This document shows positions 18,453-25,920 of a stretch of DNA of 64,000 nt, in pieces; position 1 is the first letter of the stretch, and each line of letters opens with the position of its first letter. The translations under genes were made by a program, and so were the position numbers. This DNA comes from Aliidongia dinghuensis (lineage in GTDB: Bacteria > Pseudomonadota > Alphaproteobacteria > ATCC43930 > CGMCC-115725): positions 62,001-126,000 of the forward strand of contig NZ_BMJQ01000016.1 of the NCBI RefSeq assembly GCF_014643535.1. The letters are read 5' to 3'. The notes beneath the pieces are model-generated. The model was not told where the DNA came from. It made no database searches and saw only the letters and a program-made list of their open reading frames with translations.

Positions 18453-18533
18453 ATGAATTCGTTCGCTGCCCCGAAGAGCACTACCAAACCGACGACCCGC
18501 CTTGGCGGACCGCCGGTCTTCGTCCTGCGCTAG
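18453..18533 (+). CDS. Threonine-rich leader peptide (attenuator control of thrS)
   Basis: A 26-codon open frame, ATG at 18453 to TAG at 18531-18533, encodes MNSFAAPKSTTKPTTRLGG and a short tail. Four Thr codons (ACT ACC ... ACG ACC) are concentrated in a seven-residue stretch. It lies 122 bases before a threonyl-tRNA synthetase gene and is followed 26 bases later by an intrinsic-terminator hairpin. This is the classic layout of ribosome-mediated attenuation: when Thr-tRNA is scarce the ribosome stalls at the Thr codons, and the alternative RNA fold lets transcription continue. Small hairpins (CCGCC-TT-GGCGG at 18497-18508; GACC-GCC-GGTC at 18508-18518) overlap the leader; the exact antiterminator was not resolved. 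Confidence 0.72.
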   Translation: MNSFAAPKSTTKPTTRLGGPPVFVLR

Positions 18534-18558
18534 CGAACAGCAGCATCACGCGAACACC

Positions 18559-18588
18559 AGGCCCCGCCGGCGACGACGGGGCCTTTTT
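18559..18588 (+). terminator. Rho-independent terminator/attenuator before thrS
   Basis: AGGCCCCG at 18559-18566 pairs perfectly with CGGGGCCT at 18577-18584 around a 10-base loop, followed by a run of T (18584-18588). It lies after the Thr-rich leader peptide and 66 bases before the thrS start, so it should act as the attenuator. Confidence 0.8.
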
Positions 18589-18654
18589 CGTGACCGGCAG
18601 GAATGCCTCCCCGCGCGTCGTCTTCCCCCGAAAGACCGCCCCAGGAGACATGCC

Positions 18655-19866
18655 ATGCACGCCCACGACCACCGCGCCCTCGGCAACCGGCTCGAGCTCT
18701 TCCACCAGCAGCAGGAAGGGCCGGGCATGGTGTTCTGGCACCCACGCGGCGTCGCCCTCTGGCGCGTCGTCGAGGACCATATCCGCGAGCGAATGCGTCG
18801 CGCCGGCTATCGCGAGGTGCGCACGCCACAGATCCTGGCCCGCTCGCTCTGGGAGGAAAGCGGCCATTGGGAGAAGTACGGCGAGGCCATGTTCGCGCTC
18901 GAGGCGGAGGGCCGGCCGCTCGCGGTGAAGCCGATGAGCTGCCCGTGCCACATCCAGATTTTCAACAAGCGCATCCGCTCGTTCCGCGACCTGCCGATGC
19001 GCTATTTCGAGTTCGGCGCCGTGCATCGCAGCGAGCCGTCGGGCGCGCTCCATGGCCTGTTCCGGACGCGTGGCTTCGTGCAGGACGACGCGCATGTGTT
19101 CTGCCGCGAGGACCAGGTCGAGGCCGAGGTCCGGCGCTTCTGCGAGATCCAGACGGCGCTCTACCGGGACTTCGGCTTCAACGAGGTCGAGGTGCGCTTC
19201 TCGACGCGGCCGGACGAGCGCGTCGGCGCCGACGCGATCTGGGACCGGGCCGAGGCGGCGTTGGAAACGGCGGCGCGGGCGGCCGGGCTCGACCCGGTCG
19301 TCCAGCCCGGCCAGGGCGCCTTCTACGGCCCGAAGCTCGAGTTCCATCTGAAGGATCGGCTCGGCCGCTCCTGGCAATGCGGCACGGTGCAGCTCGACTT
19401 CGTGCTGCCCGACCGGCTCGACGCCGCCTATCACGACGCGGCGAACGGCGAGGTGCGCCCGGTCATCCTACACCATGCGGTGCTGGGCAGCCTCGAGCGC
19501 TTCATCGGCATCCTCCTGGAGCACCACGACGGCAACCTGCCGGCCTGGCTCGCGCCCGAGCAGGTGCTGGTCGCCTCGATCAACAAGGAGGCGGCACCCT
19601 ATGCCCGCCGGCTGGAGCAGGCGCTCATCGACGCCGGCCTGCGCGTGGCGCTCGACGACGGCGGCGACACGCTGCCGCGCAAGATCGTCGACGCGCGCGA
19701 GCGTGGCATCCCGATGATCGCCATCATCGGCAAGCGCGAGCTGCGCGAGCGGCTCGTCTCGCTGCGCCATCGCGACGGCCGCCAGGAGGTGCTGCCGCTC
19801 GGCGAGGCAATCGACCACATCGCCGGGCTCGCGGCCGGGCCGTCCGCCCGAAAGCTCAGAACGTAA
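18655..19866 (+). CDS. thrS: Threonyl-tRNA synthetase lacking TGS and editing domains (ThrRS paralogue)
   Basis: The 403-residue class II synthetase contains only the catalytic core and anticodon-binding domain; a standard bacterial ThrRS is about 640 residues with N-terminal TGS and N2 editing domains, absent here. Motif 2 is visible around RYFEFGAVHRSEPSG, and motif 3 as ILHHAVLGSLERFIG. The zinc ligands that select threonine appear kept: Cys in KPMSCPCHI, His in QDDAHVFC and His in ILHHAV. The C-terminal anticodon domain starts near VLVASINKEAAPYARRL. The start has AGGAGA six bases upstream. Expression is probably set by the Thr-codon leader. It is likely a second, stress- or starvation-induced ThrRS that cannot clear Ser-tRNA(Thr) itself; whether a full-length ThrRS exists elsewhere cannot be seen. 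Confidence 0.93.
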   Translation: MHAHDHRALGNRLELFHQQQEGPGMVFWHPRGVALWRVVEDHIRERMRRAGYREVRTPQILARSLWEESGHWEKYGEAMFALEAEGRPLAVKPMSCPCHIQIFNKRIRSFRDLPMRYFEFGAVHRSEPSGALHGLFRTRGFVQDDAHVFCREDQVEAEVRRFCEIQTALYRDFGFNEVEVRFSTRPDERVGADAIWDRAEAALETAARAAGLDPVVQPGQGAFYGPKLEFHLKDRLGRSWQCGTVQLDFVLPDRLDAAYHDAANGEVRPVILHHAVLGSLERFIGILLEHHDGNLPAWLAPEQVLVASINKEAAPYARRLEQALIDAGLRVALDDGGDTLPRKIVDARERGIPMIAIIGKRELRERLVSLRHRDGRQEVLPLGEAIDHIAGLAAGPSARKLRT

Positions 19867-20350
19867 GGTTGCGGATGATGCGCCAGACGCCGTCCGGCTC
19901 GCGCCGCCAGACCGTGAGATAGGCACCGGCGCGCGTGCTGCGCTGGCCGGCCTGCTCGCTGTCGATCCGCGCGTGGCCCCATTCGTAGATAAGCGGGCCC
20001 TGCGCCGTGAGCCCATCCTCGATGAGTTCGCCGTCCAGGACGCGCGCCTTGGCGAAGCGGTCCTGATAGAGCCGCTCGATGGCGGCCCGGCCGACGAAGC
20101 TTTCGCCCGTCGCGGTCAGGAAGATGCCGTTGGCGGCATAGGGGACGGCCAGTTCCTTGGCGTCCTGCCGTTCCATCGCCGGCAGCCAATCCTTGTTGGC
20201 CTTGTCGATCATCGGCTTGGCCTCGGCGATCAGGTGGTCGGCGTCGGCCGGGCTCGCCGCCGCCGCAGTGCCGGCCGCCCAGGCGAAGCCCGACAACAGG
20301 CAGGCGAGCTTGACGAGGCTCGCCCTCACGCGTCCGTTCCGTCGCGACAT
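19856..20350 (-). CDS. Secreted SnoaL/DUF4440-like (NTF2-fold) protein
   Basis: The 164-residue product has an N-terminal signal peptide (SLVKLACLLSGFAWAAGTAAAA) and then one NTF2-like domain with the pattern YAANGIFLTATGESFVGRAAIERLYQDRF and a C-terminal DGVWRIIRNLTF strand. The fold forms a cone-shaped pocket found in small isomerases, dehydratases and ligand-binding proteins. It should be periplasmic. The start at 20350 is chosen to give a proper signal peptide. Its 3' end overlaps thrS by 11 bases in convergent orientation. No specific reaction can be assigned. Confidence 0.82.
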   Translation of the reverse strand: MSRRNGRVRASLVKLACLLSGFAWAAGTAAAASPADADHLIAEAKPMIDKANKDWLPAMERQDAKELAVPYAANGIFLTATGESFVGRAAIERLYQDRFAKARVLDGELIEDGLTAQGPLIYEWGHARIDSEQAGQRSTRAGAYLTVWRREPDGVWRIIRNLTF

Positions 20351-20363
20351 TTCACGCCCCCAT

Positions 20364-20380
20364 TTTTGGCGCCACCAAAA
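20364..20380. promoter_or_regulatory. Inverted repeat upstream of the NTF2-fold gene
   Basis: TTTTGG-N5-CCAAAA is a perfect dyad 14 bases before the start of the minus-strand gene at 20350. The 12-mer TTTTGGCGCCAC within it recurs at 33001-33012 in another promoter region, suggesting a shared regulator-binding half site. Confidence 0.35.
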
Positions 20381-20425
20381 TAGATTATGCCGGAGCACGC
20401 GTCTTTCGTCGCGCCAATTCGGCCG

Positions 20426-20665
20426 CTAGAACGACCGCCCGTCGTACTCGATCATCGCGACCGACGCGGGATCGACGCCGTCGAGGCAGCGGATGTTGAT
20501 ATAGACCTTCCGCCCCGGCCCCTCGACGGCATCCTCGCCAAATGGATAAATGCGGCAGGTCCGGCAGAAGCGATGCGCGATCGTCTGCTTGCCAAAGAGG
20601 TAGCGACCGATGTCGTTCGCCCAGGTCGTGACGCGGAGGTGCTCATGCGGCACCGCCCACAGCAC
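20426..20665 (-). pseudogene. Remnant of a GFA/CENP-V family (glutathione-dependent formaldehyde-activating-like) gene
   Basis: The 79-residue frame matches the C-terminal half of GFA-family proteins: LWAVPHEHLRVTTWA, HRFCRTCRIYPFGE (second zinc pair) and VYINIRCLDGVDPASV. The expected N-terminal half with its CxCxxC zinc motifs is missing: the frame is closed by a stop about ten codons upstream, while a neighbouring frame reads GNTVTANH, resembling the start of the family domain. This suggests a deletion or frameshift near 20665-20720. Without the first cysteines it is unlikely to bind its full zinc set, so I treat it as a broken gene; a functional short protein is less likely. Confidence 0.6.
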
Positions 20666-20793
20666 TGCCGCCTTGCGGCTGGTGGTTGGCGGTCACGGTA
20701 TTTCCTCGTCCAGGGCGGTTCATGCCCCAAGGACGCCGCAGCCCCGCCCGCCCCGACATCGGCCCCGCGAGATTTTTCTACATTAGCCTCAGT

Positions 20794-21510
20794 CTACATG
20801 AGACCTAGGCCCTTGAGGCTCGCATGGCCCGAGCGGCCGATCACCAGGTGGTCGTGCAGGTCGATGCCGAGCGTGGCGCAGGCGGCCTGGACCGCGCGGG
20901 TCATGTCGACGTCGGCGCGGGACGGCGTCGGGTCGCCCGAGGGATGGTTGTGCACCATGATGATGGCCGAGGCACCGAGCTCGAGCGCGCGCTTCACCAC
21001 CTCGCGCGGATAGACCGGCGCGTGGTCGATCGTGCCGGTCTGCTGCACCTCGTCGGCGATGAGCGCGTTCTTGCGGTCGAGGAACAGCAGGCGGAACTGC
21101 TCGATCGGCGCCCGTGCCATGGCGGCCCGGCAATAATCGACGACCCGGTCCCAGGACGAGAGCACCGGCGCCGCGCGCACCTCGTGCTGCAGCACGCGCT
21201 CGACCCCGGCCTGGATCGCCTTCAGGGCCACGACCGAAGCCTCACCCATCTCGGGCACCGCCAGCAATGCCGGGATGTCGGCGCCGATCACGCCGGCGAA
21301 GCTGCCGAAGCGCGCGAGCAGCGCCTTGGCCAACGGCTTCGTGTCCTGGCGCGGCTTCGCCTGGAACAGGATTAGTTCGAGGAGTTCATAGTCGGGCAGT
21401 GCCGCCGGCCCGGCTTCGAGGAACCGGGCGCGCAAGCGCTGGCGATGGCCGAGATAGCCGGGCTTCGCCGCGCCCTCGTCCCCCTCGCCCCCCGCCTGGG
21501 CGTCGCCCAT
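20794..21510 (-). CDS. radC: RadC family JAB/MPN domain protein
   Basis: The 238-residue protein has the helix-hairpin-helix-like N-terminal region of RadC (PDYELLELILFQAKPRQDTKPLAKALLARFG) and a C-terminal JAMM metalloprotease-like domain with the motif HNHPSGDPTPSRADVDMT. RadC was named from an E. coli repair phenotype later attributed elsewhere, so its real role is unsettled. Length is normal. It lies 10 bases downstream of the map gene on the same strand and is probably co-transcribed with it. Confidence 0.95.
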   Translation of the reverse strand: MGDAQAGGEGDEGAAKPGYLGHRQRLRARFLEAGPAALPDYELLELILFQAKPRQDTKPLAKALLARFGSFAGVIGADIPALLAVPEMGEASVVALKAIQAGVERVLQHEVRAAPVLSSWDRVVDYCRAAMARAPIEQFRLLFLDRKNALIADEVQQTGTIDHAPVYPREVVKRALELGASAIIMVHNHPSGDPTPSRADVDMTRAVQAACATLGIDLHDHLVIGRSGHASLKGLGLM

Positions 21511-21520
21511 GTTTGGATCG

Positions 21521-22354
21521 TCAGGCCGAATAGGGCGGCTTGGTATAGCCGGCCGGCGACAGCGTGAAGATCTCGCAGCCCTCGGCCGTGACGCCGATCG
21601 TATGCTCGAACTGGGCCGACAAGGACTTGTCCTTGGTAACCGCGGTCCAGCCGTCGGCCAGCACCTTCACCTCGTAACGGCCGGCGTTGATCATCGGCTC
21701 GATCGTGAAGAACATGCCCTCCTTCAGGACCGGGCCTTCGTTCGGCCGGCCATAGTGCAGCACGCTCGGCGAGGCGTGGAACACGCGGCCGATGCCATGG
21801 CCGCAGAAGTCGCGCACGACCGAGAAACGCTGCGCCTCGGCGAAGCTCTGGATGGCATGGCCGATGGCGCCGAGGCGCGCGCCCGGCTTGACCGCGGCGA
21901 TGCCCAGCATCATGGCCTCATAGGTGACGTCGACCAGCCGGCGCGCCTTCAGCGGCACCTTGTCGCCGACCAGGAACGTGCGGCTCGTGTCGCCATACCA
22001 GCCGTCGAGGATGACCGTGATGTCGATGTTGGCAATGTCGCCGTCCATGAGCTTGCGCTCGCCCGGAATGCCGTGGCAGACGACGTGGTTGATCGAGATG
22101 CAGGTCGCCTTCGGATAGCCGCGATAATTGAGCGGCGCCGGGATCGCCTTGTGATCGACGATGAATTCGTGACAGAGGCGATCGAGTTCGCCCGTGGAGA
22201 CACCCGGCTTCACGAACGGCGTGATATAGTCCAGCACCTCGGCCGAGAGCTTGCCGGCCTTGCGCATCCAGGCGAAATCCTCGGGCGCATGCAGCTTGAT
22301 GCGCGCTTCCTCGGCATAACTGCGGTCGCTGAGCGCCAGATCCGTCATCGTCAT
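21521..22354 (-). CDS. map: Type I methionine aminopeptidase
   Basis: This 277-residue pita-bread-fold metallopeptidase removes the initiator Met from new proteins. Its conserved elements include CISINHVVCHGIPG, the metal ligands in DIANIDITVILDGWYGDTSRTF, the CGHGIGRVFHASPSVLHYG segment, the Glu in FTIEPMIN and the final Glu in SAQFEHTIGVT. Length suits a type Ia enzyme without a zinc-finger extension. An alternative start lies two codons downstream. It is followed by radC. Confidence 0.97.
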   Translation of the reverse strand: MTMTDLALSDRSYAEEARIKLHAPEDFAWMRKAGKLSAEVLDYITPFVKPGVSTGELDRLCHEFIVDHKAIPAPLNYRGYPKATCISINHVVCHGIPGERKLMDGDIANIDITVILDGWYGDTSRTFLVGDKVPLKARRLVDVTYEAMMLGIAAVKPGARLGAIGHAIQSFAEAQRFSVVRDFCGHGIGRVFHASPSVLHYGRPNEGPVLKEGMFFTIEPMINAGRYEVKVLADGWTAVTKDKSLSAQFEHTIGVTAEGCEIFTLSPAGYTKPPYSA

Positions 22355-22426
22355 CCTTCAATTCCAAGGGCCTAGGCGACCCCATCACGCCCCACGCGAG
22401 GGCCCATCATGCCGCGTCGTGGCCGT

Positions 22427-23128
22427 CTAGGCCAGCAACTCCAATTTCCGTGCGATCCGGATGCCTTCGATCGTGACCCGGCAGCTGTAGACCAGCACCT
22501 CGACCCCGGCCGCGATCGCCACCTTGAGGCCGGCATGGTAGGTCGGATCGAAATCTTCGGCCGTCCGGAACCGGTCGCAATCGTCGCGCTGCACGACGAA
22601 CAGCATTACGGCGCGAGCGCCGCCGGCCACCATGTCGGCCAGTTCCAGAAGATGCTTCGCCCCACGCTGGGTGACGCAGTCCGGAAATTCCGCAAGCCCG
22701 TCGCCGCGGCTCAGATGGACGTTCTTGACCTCAACATAGCAGGTGGGACGCCCTTCCGCCTCCAACAACAGATCGATACGCGAGTTGCGGCCGTAGCGTA
22801 CCTCGCGCCGGAGCGAGCCGTAGCCGGCAAGCTCCGGGATGACCCCGGTCCGGATCGCCTCTTCGGCGAGCAGGTTCGGCCAGCTCGTGTTGATGCCGAC
22901 GAGCCCGTCGCCGACCCGCACCAGCTGCCACGACCAGGCGAGCTTGCGCTTCGGGCCCGGCGCTGGTGACAGCCAGACCTCACCGCCCTCAGGGGCAACG
23001 CCCAGCATGGCGCCGGGATTGGCGCAATGGGCGACGACAAGCTCGCCGCTCTCGAGCAGCACGTCGGCGAGAAAGCGCTTGTAGCGGCGGACGAGCTGGC
23101 CTCGCACCAGCGGAGCGGGAAAATCCAT
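22427..23128 (-). CDS. sfsA: SfsA family DNA-binding/nuclease-like protein
   Basis: The 233-residue protein is full length for SfsA, with the N-terminal OB-like region (RRYKRFLADVLLESGELVVAHCANPGAM) and a PD-(D/E)XK-type core (RIDLLLEAEGRPTCYVEVKNVHL...FPDCVTQRGAKHLLEL). SfsA was described as a sugar-fermentation stimulation protein in E. coli; its biochemical function is still unclear, although the fold suggests nucleic-acid binding or cleavage. It is divergent from the CinA-like gene and 72 bases upstream of map on the same strand. Confidence 0.95.
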   Translation of the reverse strand: MDFPAPLVRGQLVRRYKRFLADVLLESGELVVAHCANPGAMLGVAPEGGEVWLSPAPGPKRKLAWSWQLVRVGDGLVGINTSWPNLLAEEAIRTGVIPELAGYGSLRREVRYGRNSRIDLLLEAEGRPTCYVEVKNVHLSRGDGLAEFPDCVTQRGAKHLLELADMVAGGARAVMLFVVQRDDCDRFRTAEDFDPTYHAGLKVAIAAGVEVLVYSCRVTIEGIRIARKLELLA

Positions 23129-23225
23129 GGCCGCCCCCGTGTAATGATTTCGTCCTCATGCCGCAAGCGCGGGACACAGCTCGTCCCTTGCAGCACCGCT
23201 GGACCTGGCCTAGCTTCTAGCAACC

Positions 23226-24008
23226 ATGACCGAACCCGCCCCCGCCGCCGTCACCGCCTGTCTCGTGATCATCGGCAACGAGATCCTGTCGGGCCGGACC
23301 CAGGACATCAATCTCAACTACATCGCCCGCGGCTTGACCGAGGTCGGCGTTCAGCTCACCGAGGCGCGCGTCATCCCGGACGTGCGCGAGACCATCATCG
23401 CGACCATCAACGAGGTGCGGGCGAAATACGACTACGTCTTCACCACCGGCGGCATCGGCCCGACCCATGACGACATCACGGCCGAGTGCGTCGCCGCCGC
23501 GTTCGGCGTCGACCTGATCCTGCATCCGGAGGCGAAGCGCCGGCTCGAGGCGCACTATTCCGCGCGCGGCATCGAGTTCAACGAGGCGCGCCGGCGCATG
23601 GCCCATGTGCCGGACGGGGCCTCCCTCATCGACAATCCGGTCTCGACGGCGCCGGGCTTCCGCATCGGCAACGTCCATGTCATGGCCGGCGTGCCCAAGA
23701 TCATGCAGGCGATGTTCGACGGCATCCGCCACGGCCTCAAGGGCGGGCCCAAGATGCTGTCGCGCACGATCACCTGCGGCCTGGCCGAGGGCACGGTCGC
23801 CCATGACCTGGGGCTGATCCAGGCGGACTATCCGGCGGTCGAGATCGGCTCCTACCCGTTCTGGACCGGCGGCGGCGGCTTCGGCGTCTCGCTCGTGCTG
23901 CGCAGCACCGACCCGGTGGCGCTGGCACACGCCGGCGAGGCGGTCATCGCCATGATCCGCGGCTTCGGCGGCGAACCCGTCGAACGCGAGCCCGAGATCA
24001 AGGAATAG
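23226..24008 (+). CDS. CinA N-terminal-like (MoaB/Mog molybdopterin-binding fold) protein
   Basis: The 260-residue protein corresponds to the COG1058 domain of CinA without the C-terminal nicotinamide-nucleotide amidase. Visible motifs are VIIGNEILSGRTQDINLNYIA, the TTGGIGPTHDDITAECVA loop and HVMAGVPKIMQAMFD. In longer CinA proteins this domain hydrolyses ADP-ribose or related pyrophosphates; stand-alone copies are usually annotated as competence/damage-inducible protein A. It ends 47 bases before tRNA-Leu. Confidence 0.92.
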   Translation: MTEPAPAAVTACLVIIGNEILSGRTQDINLNYIARGLTEVGVQLTEARVIPDVRETIIATINEVRAKYDYVFTTGGIGPTHDDITAECVAAAFGVDLILHPEAKRRLEAHYSARGIEFNEARRRMAHVPDGASLIDNPVSTAPGFRIGNVHVMAGVPKIMQAMFDGIRHGLKGGPKMLSRTITCGLAEGTVAHDLGLIQADYPAVEIGSYPFWTGGGGFGVSLVLRSTDPVALAHAGEAVIAMIRGFGGEPVEREPEIKE

Positions 24009-24055
24009 CGCCGGTTGCCCGGCGTGCGGGCTGATGCTACTGCTCTCGCCCGAGC

Positions 24056-24140
24056 GAGGACGTGGTGGAACCGGTAGACACCTCAGACTTAAAATCTGAC
24101 GCCTTCGGGCATGCGGGTTCGAGTCCCGCCGTCCTCACCA
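24056..24140 (+). tRNA. tRNA-Leu (anticodon TAA), CCA encoded
   Basis: The 85-base sequence folds as a class II tRNA. The acceptor stem is GAGGACG/CGTCCTC, with discriminator A and encoded CCA at the 3' end. The anticodon stem TCAGA/TCTGA encloses CTTAAAA with anticodon TAA at 24090-24092, reading UUA/UUG leucine codons. A variable arm (CGCCTTCGGGCA) and a T arm (GCGGGTTCGAGTCCCGC) are present. No duplicated 3' end was noticed downstream, so no attachment-site pair is evident. Confidence 0.97.
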
Positions 24141-24219
24141 GCTAGTCCGCCGGCTCGATATCCGCGAGCGATCGGATCGCATCAGGCCGACCAATCTCGT
24201 GCCGAGCAGCGAGGGCGCC

Positions 24220-24450
24220 CTATCCAGCCGAAGCCTGGGTGCCGTCCTTCACGCGCTTGCACACCGTCTTCACATAGGTGTCGTCGCGGCCGGCGAAGGC
24301 GGAGGTGGCGAATTGCGCCTGACCCCCGATGCCGTTGCAGTCGAGCTCCGAGGTGGCGGGGCGCTGGACCAGATCGATCGCGGTGTCGGCATTGCAGGCG
24401 TCATGATCGACGCTGGCGGCGCAGACGAGAATCATCAGGACAAAATGCAT
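24220..24450 (-). CDS. Small secreted protein of unknown function
   Basis: The 76-residue product begins with a hydrophobic signal sequence (MHFVLMILVCAASVD) and then has three further Cys in about 60 residues (DACNADT, ELDCNGIG, VKTVCKR), suggesting an exported, possibly disulfide-bonded protein. An in-frame ATG four codons upstream is also possible. I do not recognise the family; the LVQRPATS and FVKTVC-like patterns give an impression of a small conserved alphaproteobacterial periplasmic protein, which is not verified. It stands alone between tRNA-Leu and the pseudoprotease gene. Confidence 0.6.
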   Translation of the reverse strand: MHFVLMILVCAASVDHDACNADTAIDLVQRPATSELDCNGIGGQAQFATSAFAGRDDTYVKTVCKRVKDGTQASAG

Positions 24451-24719
24451 CAGGCAATCCAAGCGGAAGTAGGGCCGAATGCGCTTCCGGCGATTGCCTC
24501 CCCCACAATGGATCCTCTGCCGAGATCCATGTCCTTATTGTGCATCGCACCATAAGGGACTGCAAGCGCCTATCGAACGAGTAGCTATGTCGAGGGGGCT
24601 GTGCCCGGCTCGCCCGACGCGCCCGGATCTTGCGCCCGGCGGCCCGTCTTCATAGCTATTTGAAAGGAGTATGGGTTCCGCCGCCGCGGCCTCAAGTTTC
24701 GCCCTGCCAGGATGAGAAC

Positions 24720-25625
24720 ATGGATATAGGCCCCATTTTCCGGTCGATCGTGGCCGTCCGATCCTCAGTCCCGGACGACGCCTTCACGGCGACGACGCTC
24801 GGCACCCGGCGCGAGGGCAGCGGTGTGGTCATCCGGGAAGACGGCCTGGTGCTGACGATCGGCTATCTGATCGCCGAGGCCGACGAGGTCTGGCTGACGC
24901 GTCACGATGGCCACGTCGTCCCGGCCTACGCTCTGGCCTATGACCAGGAGACCGGCTTCGGCCTGGTGCAGCCGCTGGGTGACCTCGGCCTGCCCGCGTT
25001 GCCGCTTGGCGACGCGACCGCTGCCAAGGTCGGCGACCCGGTCCTGCTGGCCGACGGCAGCGGCCGGTTCGTCCAGGCGAGCATCCTCGCCAAGCAGGAA
25101 TTCGCCGGCTATTGGGAATATCTGCTGGACGAGGCGATCTTCACCGCGCCGGCCCATCCCTGGTGGGGCGGCGCCGCGCTCATCGATGCGGGCGGCAGGC
25201 TCTTGGGCATCGGCTCGCTTCGCCTGGAAATGAGCGGGGACGGCGAGAGCGCGGATATCAATATGATCGTGCCCATCAACCTGCTGCCGCCCATTCTCGA
25301 CGACATGGTCACGCGGGGTCAGGCGGACCGGACGCCGCGCCCCTGGCTCGGCATCTTTTCCGCCGAGAGCAGCGGCAAGGTCGTGGTCATGAGCGTCACC
25401 GACGGCGGACCGGCCGCGCGCGCCGGCTTGCGCCAAGGAGACATCATCTCGGACGTGCGGGACGGCCATGTCGACGGCCTCGCGGATTTCTACCGCAAGC
25501 TCTGGCAGAGCGGCCCCGCGGGCACGGAGGTCCCCATGCGGGTCGTGCGCGCCGGCCGCGAAACCTGGCTGCGCATCAAGTCGGCCGACCGCCGGAGCTT
25601 CCTCAAAAGGCCGCAGCTGCAGTGA
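24720..25625 (+). CDS. Trypsin-fold (HtrA/S1C-like) PDZ protein with degenerate catalytic triad
   Basis: The 301-residue protein follows the DegP/HtrA plan: a trypsin-like domain (residues ~10-205) and a PDZ domain (~212-290, PWLGIFSAES...GGPAARAGLRQGDIISDV). The GSGVVI element is present, but all three catalytic positions look lost. TIGYLI (46-51) replaces the TNxHV segment with His, ETGFGLVQ (77-84) replaces the D-x-A-L segment, and HPWWGGAAL (146-154) replaces GNSGGPL. No signal peptide is seen. It is therefore probably a non-proteolytic binding protein or chaperone. The ATG at 24720 has an AGGATG-like Shine-Dalgarno upstream. Confidence 0.8.
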   Translation: MDIGPIFRSIVAVRSSVPDDAFTATTLGTRREGSGVVIREDGLVLTIGYLIAEADEVWLTRHDGHVVPAYALAYDQETGFGLVQPLGDLGLPALPLGDATAAKVGDPVLLADGSGRFVQASILAKQEFAGYWEYLLDEAIFTAPAHPWWGGAALIDAGGRLLGIGSLRLEMSGDGESADINMIVPINLLPPILDDMVTRGQADRTPRPWLGIFSAESSGKVVVMSVTDGGPAARAGLRQGDIISDVRDGHVDGLADFYRKLWQSGPAGTEVPMRVVRAGRETWLRIKSADRRSFLKRPQLQ

Positions 25626-25650
25626 GCCAGTCGCAGAGAGATGGTGGCCG

Positions 25651-25920
25651 ATGATCGCGCTCCAGGCGACAAGTCGGCGAAATCGTACGGTCGCCCGGTC
25701 GATCACGGGCTTCATCGCGCTCGCGAGCCTGGCAGCCTGCGCCCACCCCGACCGTGGCCAGTGCCTGGAGAGCCATCTCGAACGGCACTACCATCCGACG
25801 GACGTCTACATCGGCGATTTTGCCGGCTACACCCACGAAACTTTCCCGAGCGACGATCCAGTCTGCGACCGATGGGAATTTCCGAACGGCCGGCCGAAGC
25901 AGCAGGCAACCCCGGGGTGA
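25651..25920 (+). CDS. Small putative lipoprotein
   Basis: The 89-residue product has a basic N-terminus, a hydrophobic segment (ITGFIALASLAAC) ending in a lipobox with Cys, and a short mature part rich in Cys, His and acidic residues (HYHPTDVYIGDFAGYTHETF, DDPVCDRWEFPNG). It follows the pseudoprotease gene by 25 bases and overlaps the DUF4186 gene, so the three may be co-transcribed. No family is recognised. The start at 25651 gives the only sensible signal sequence. Confidence 0.65.
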   Translation: MIALQATSRRNRTVARSITGFIALASLAACAHPDRGQCLESHLERHYHPTDVYIGDFAGYTHETFPSDDPVCDRWEFPNGRPKQQATPG

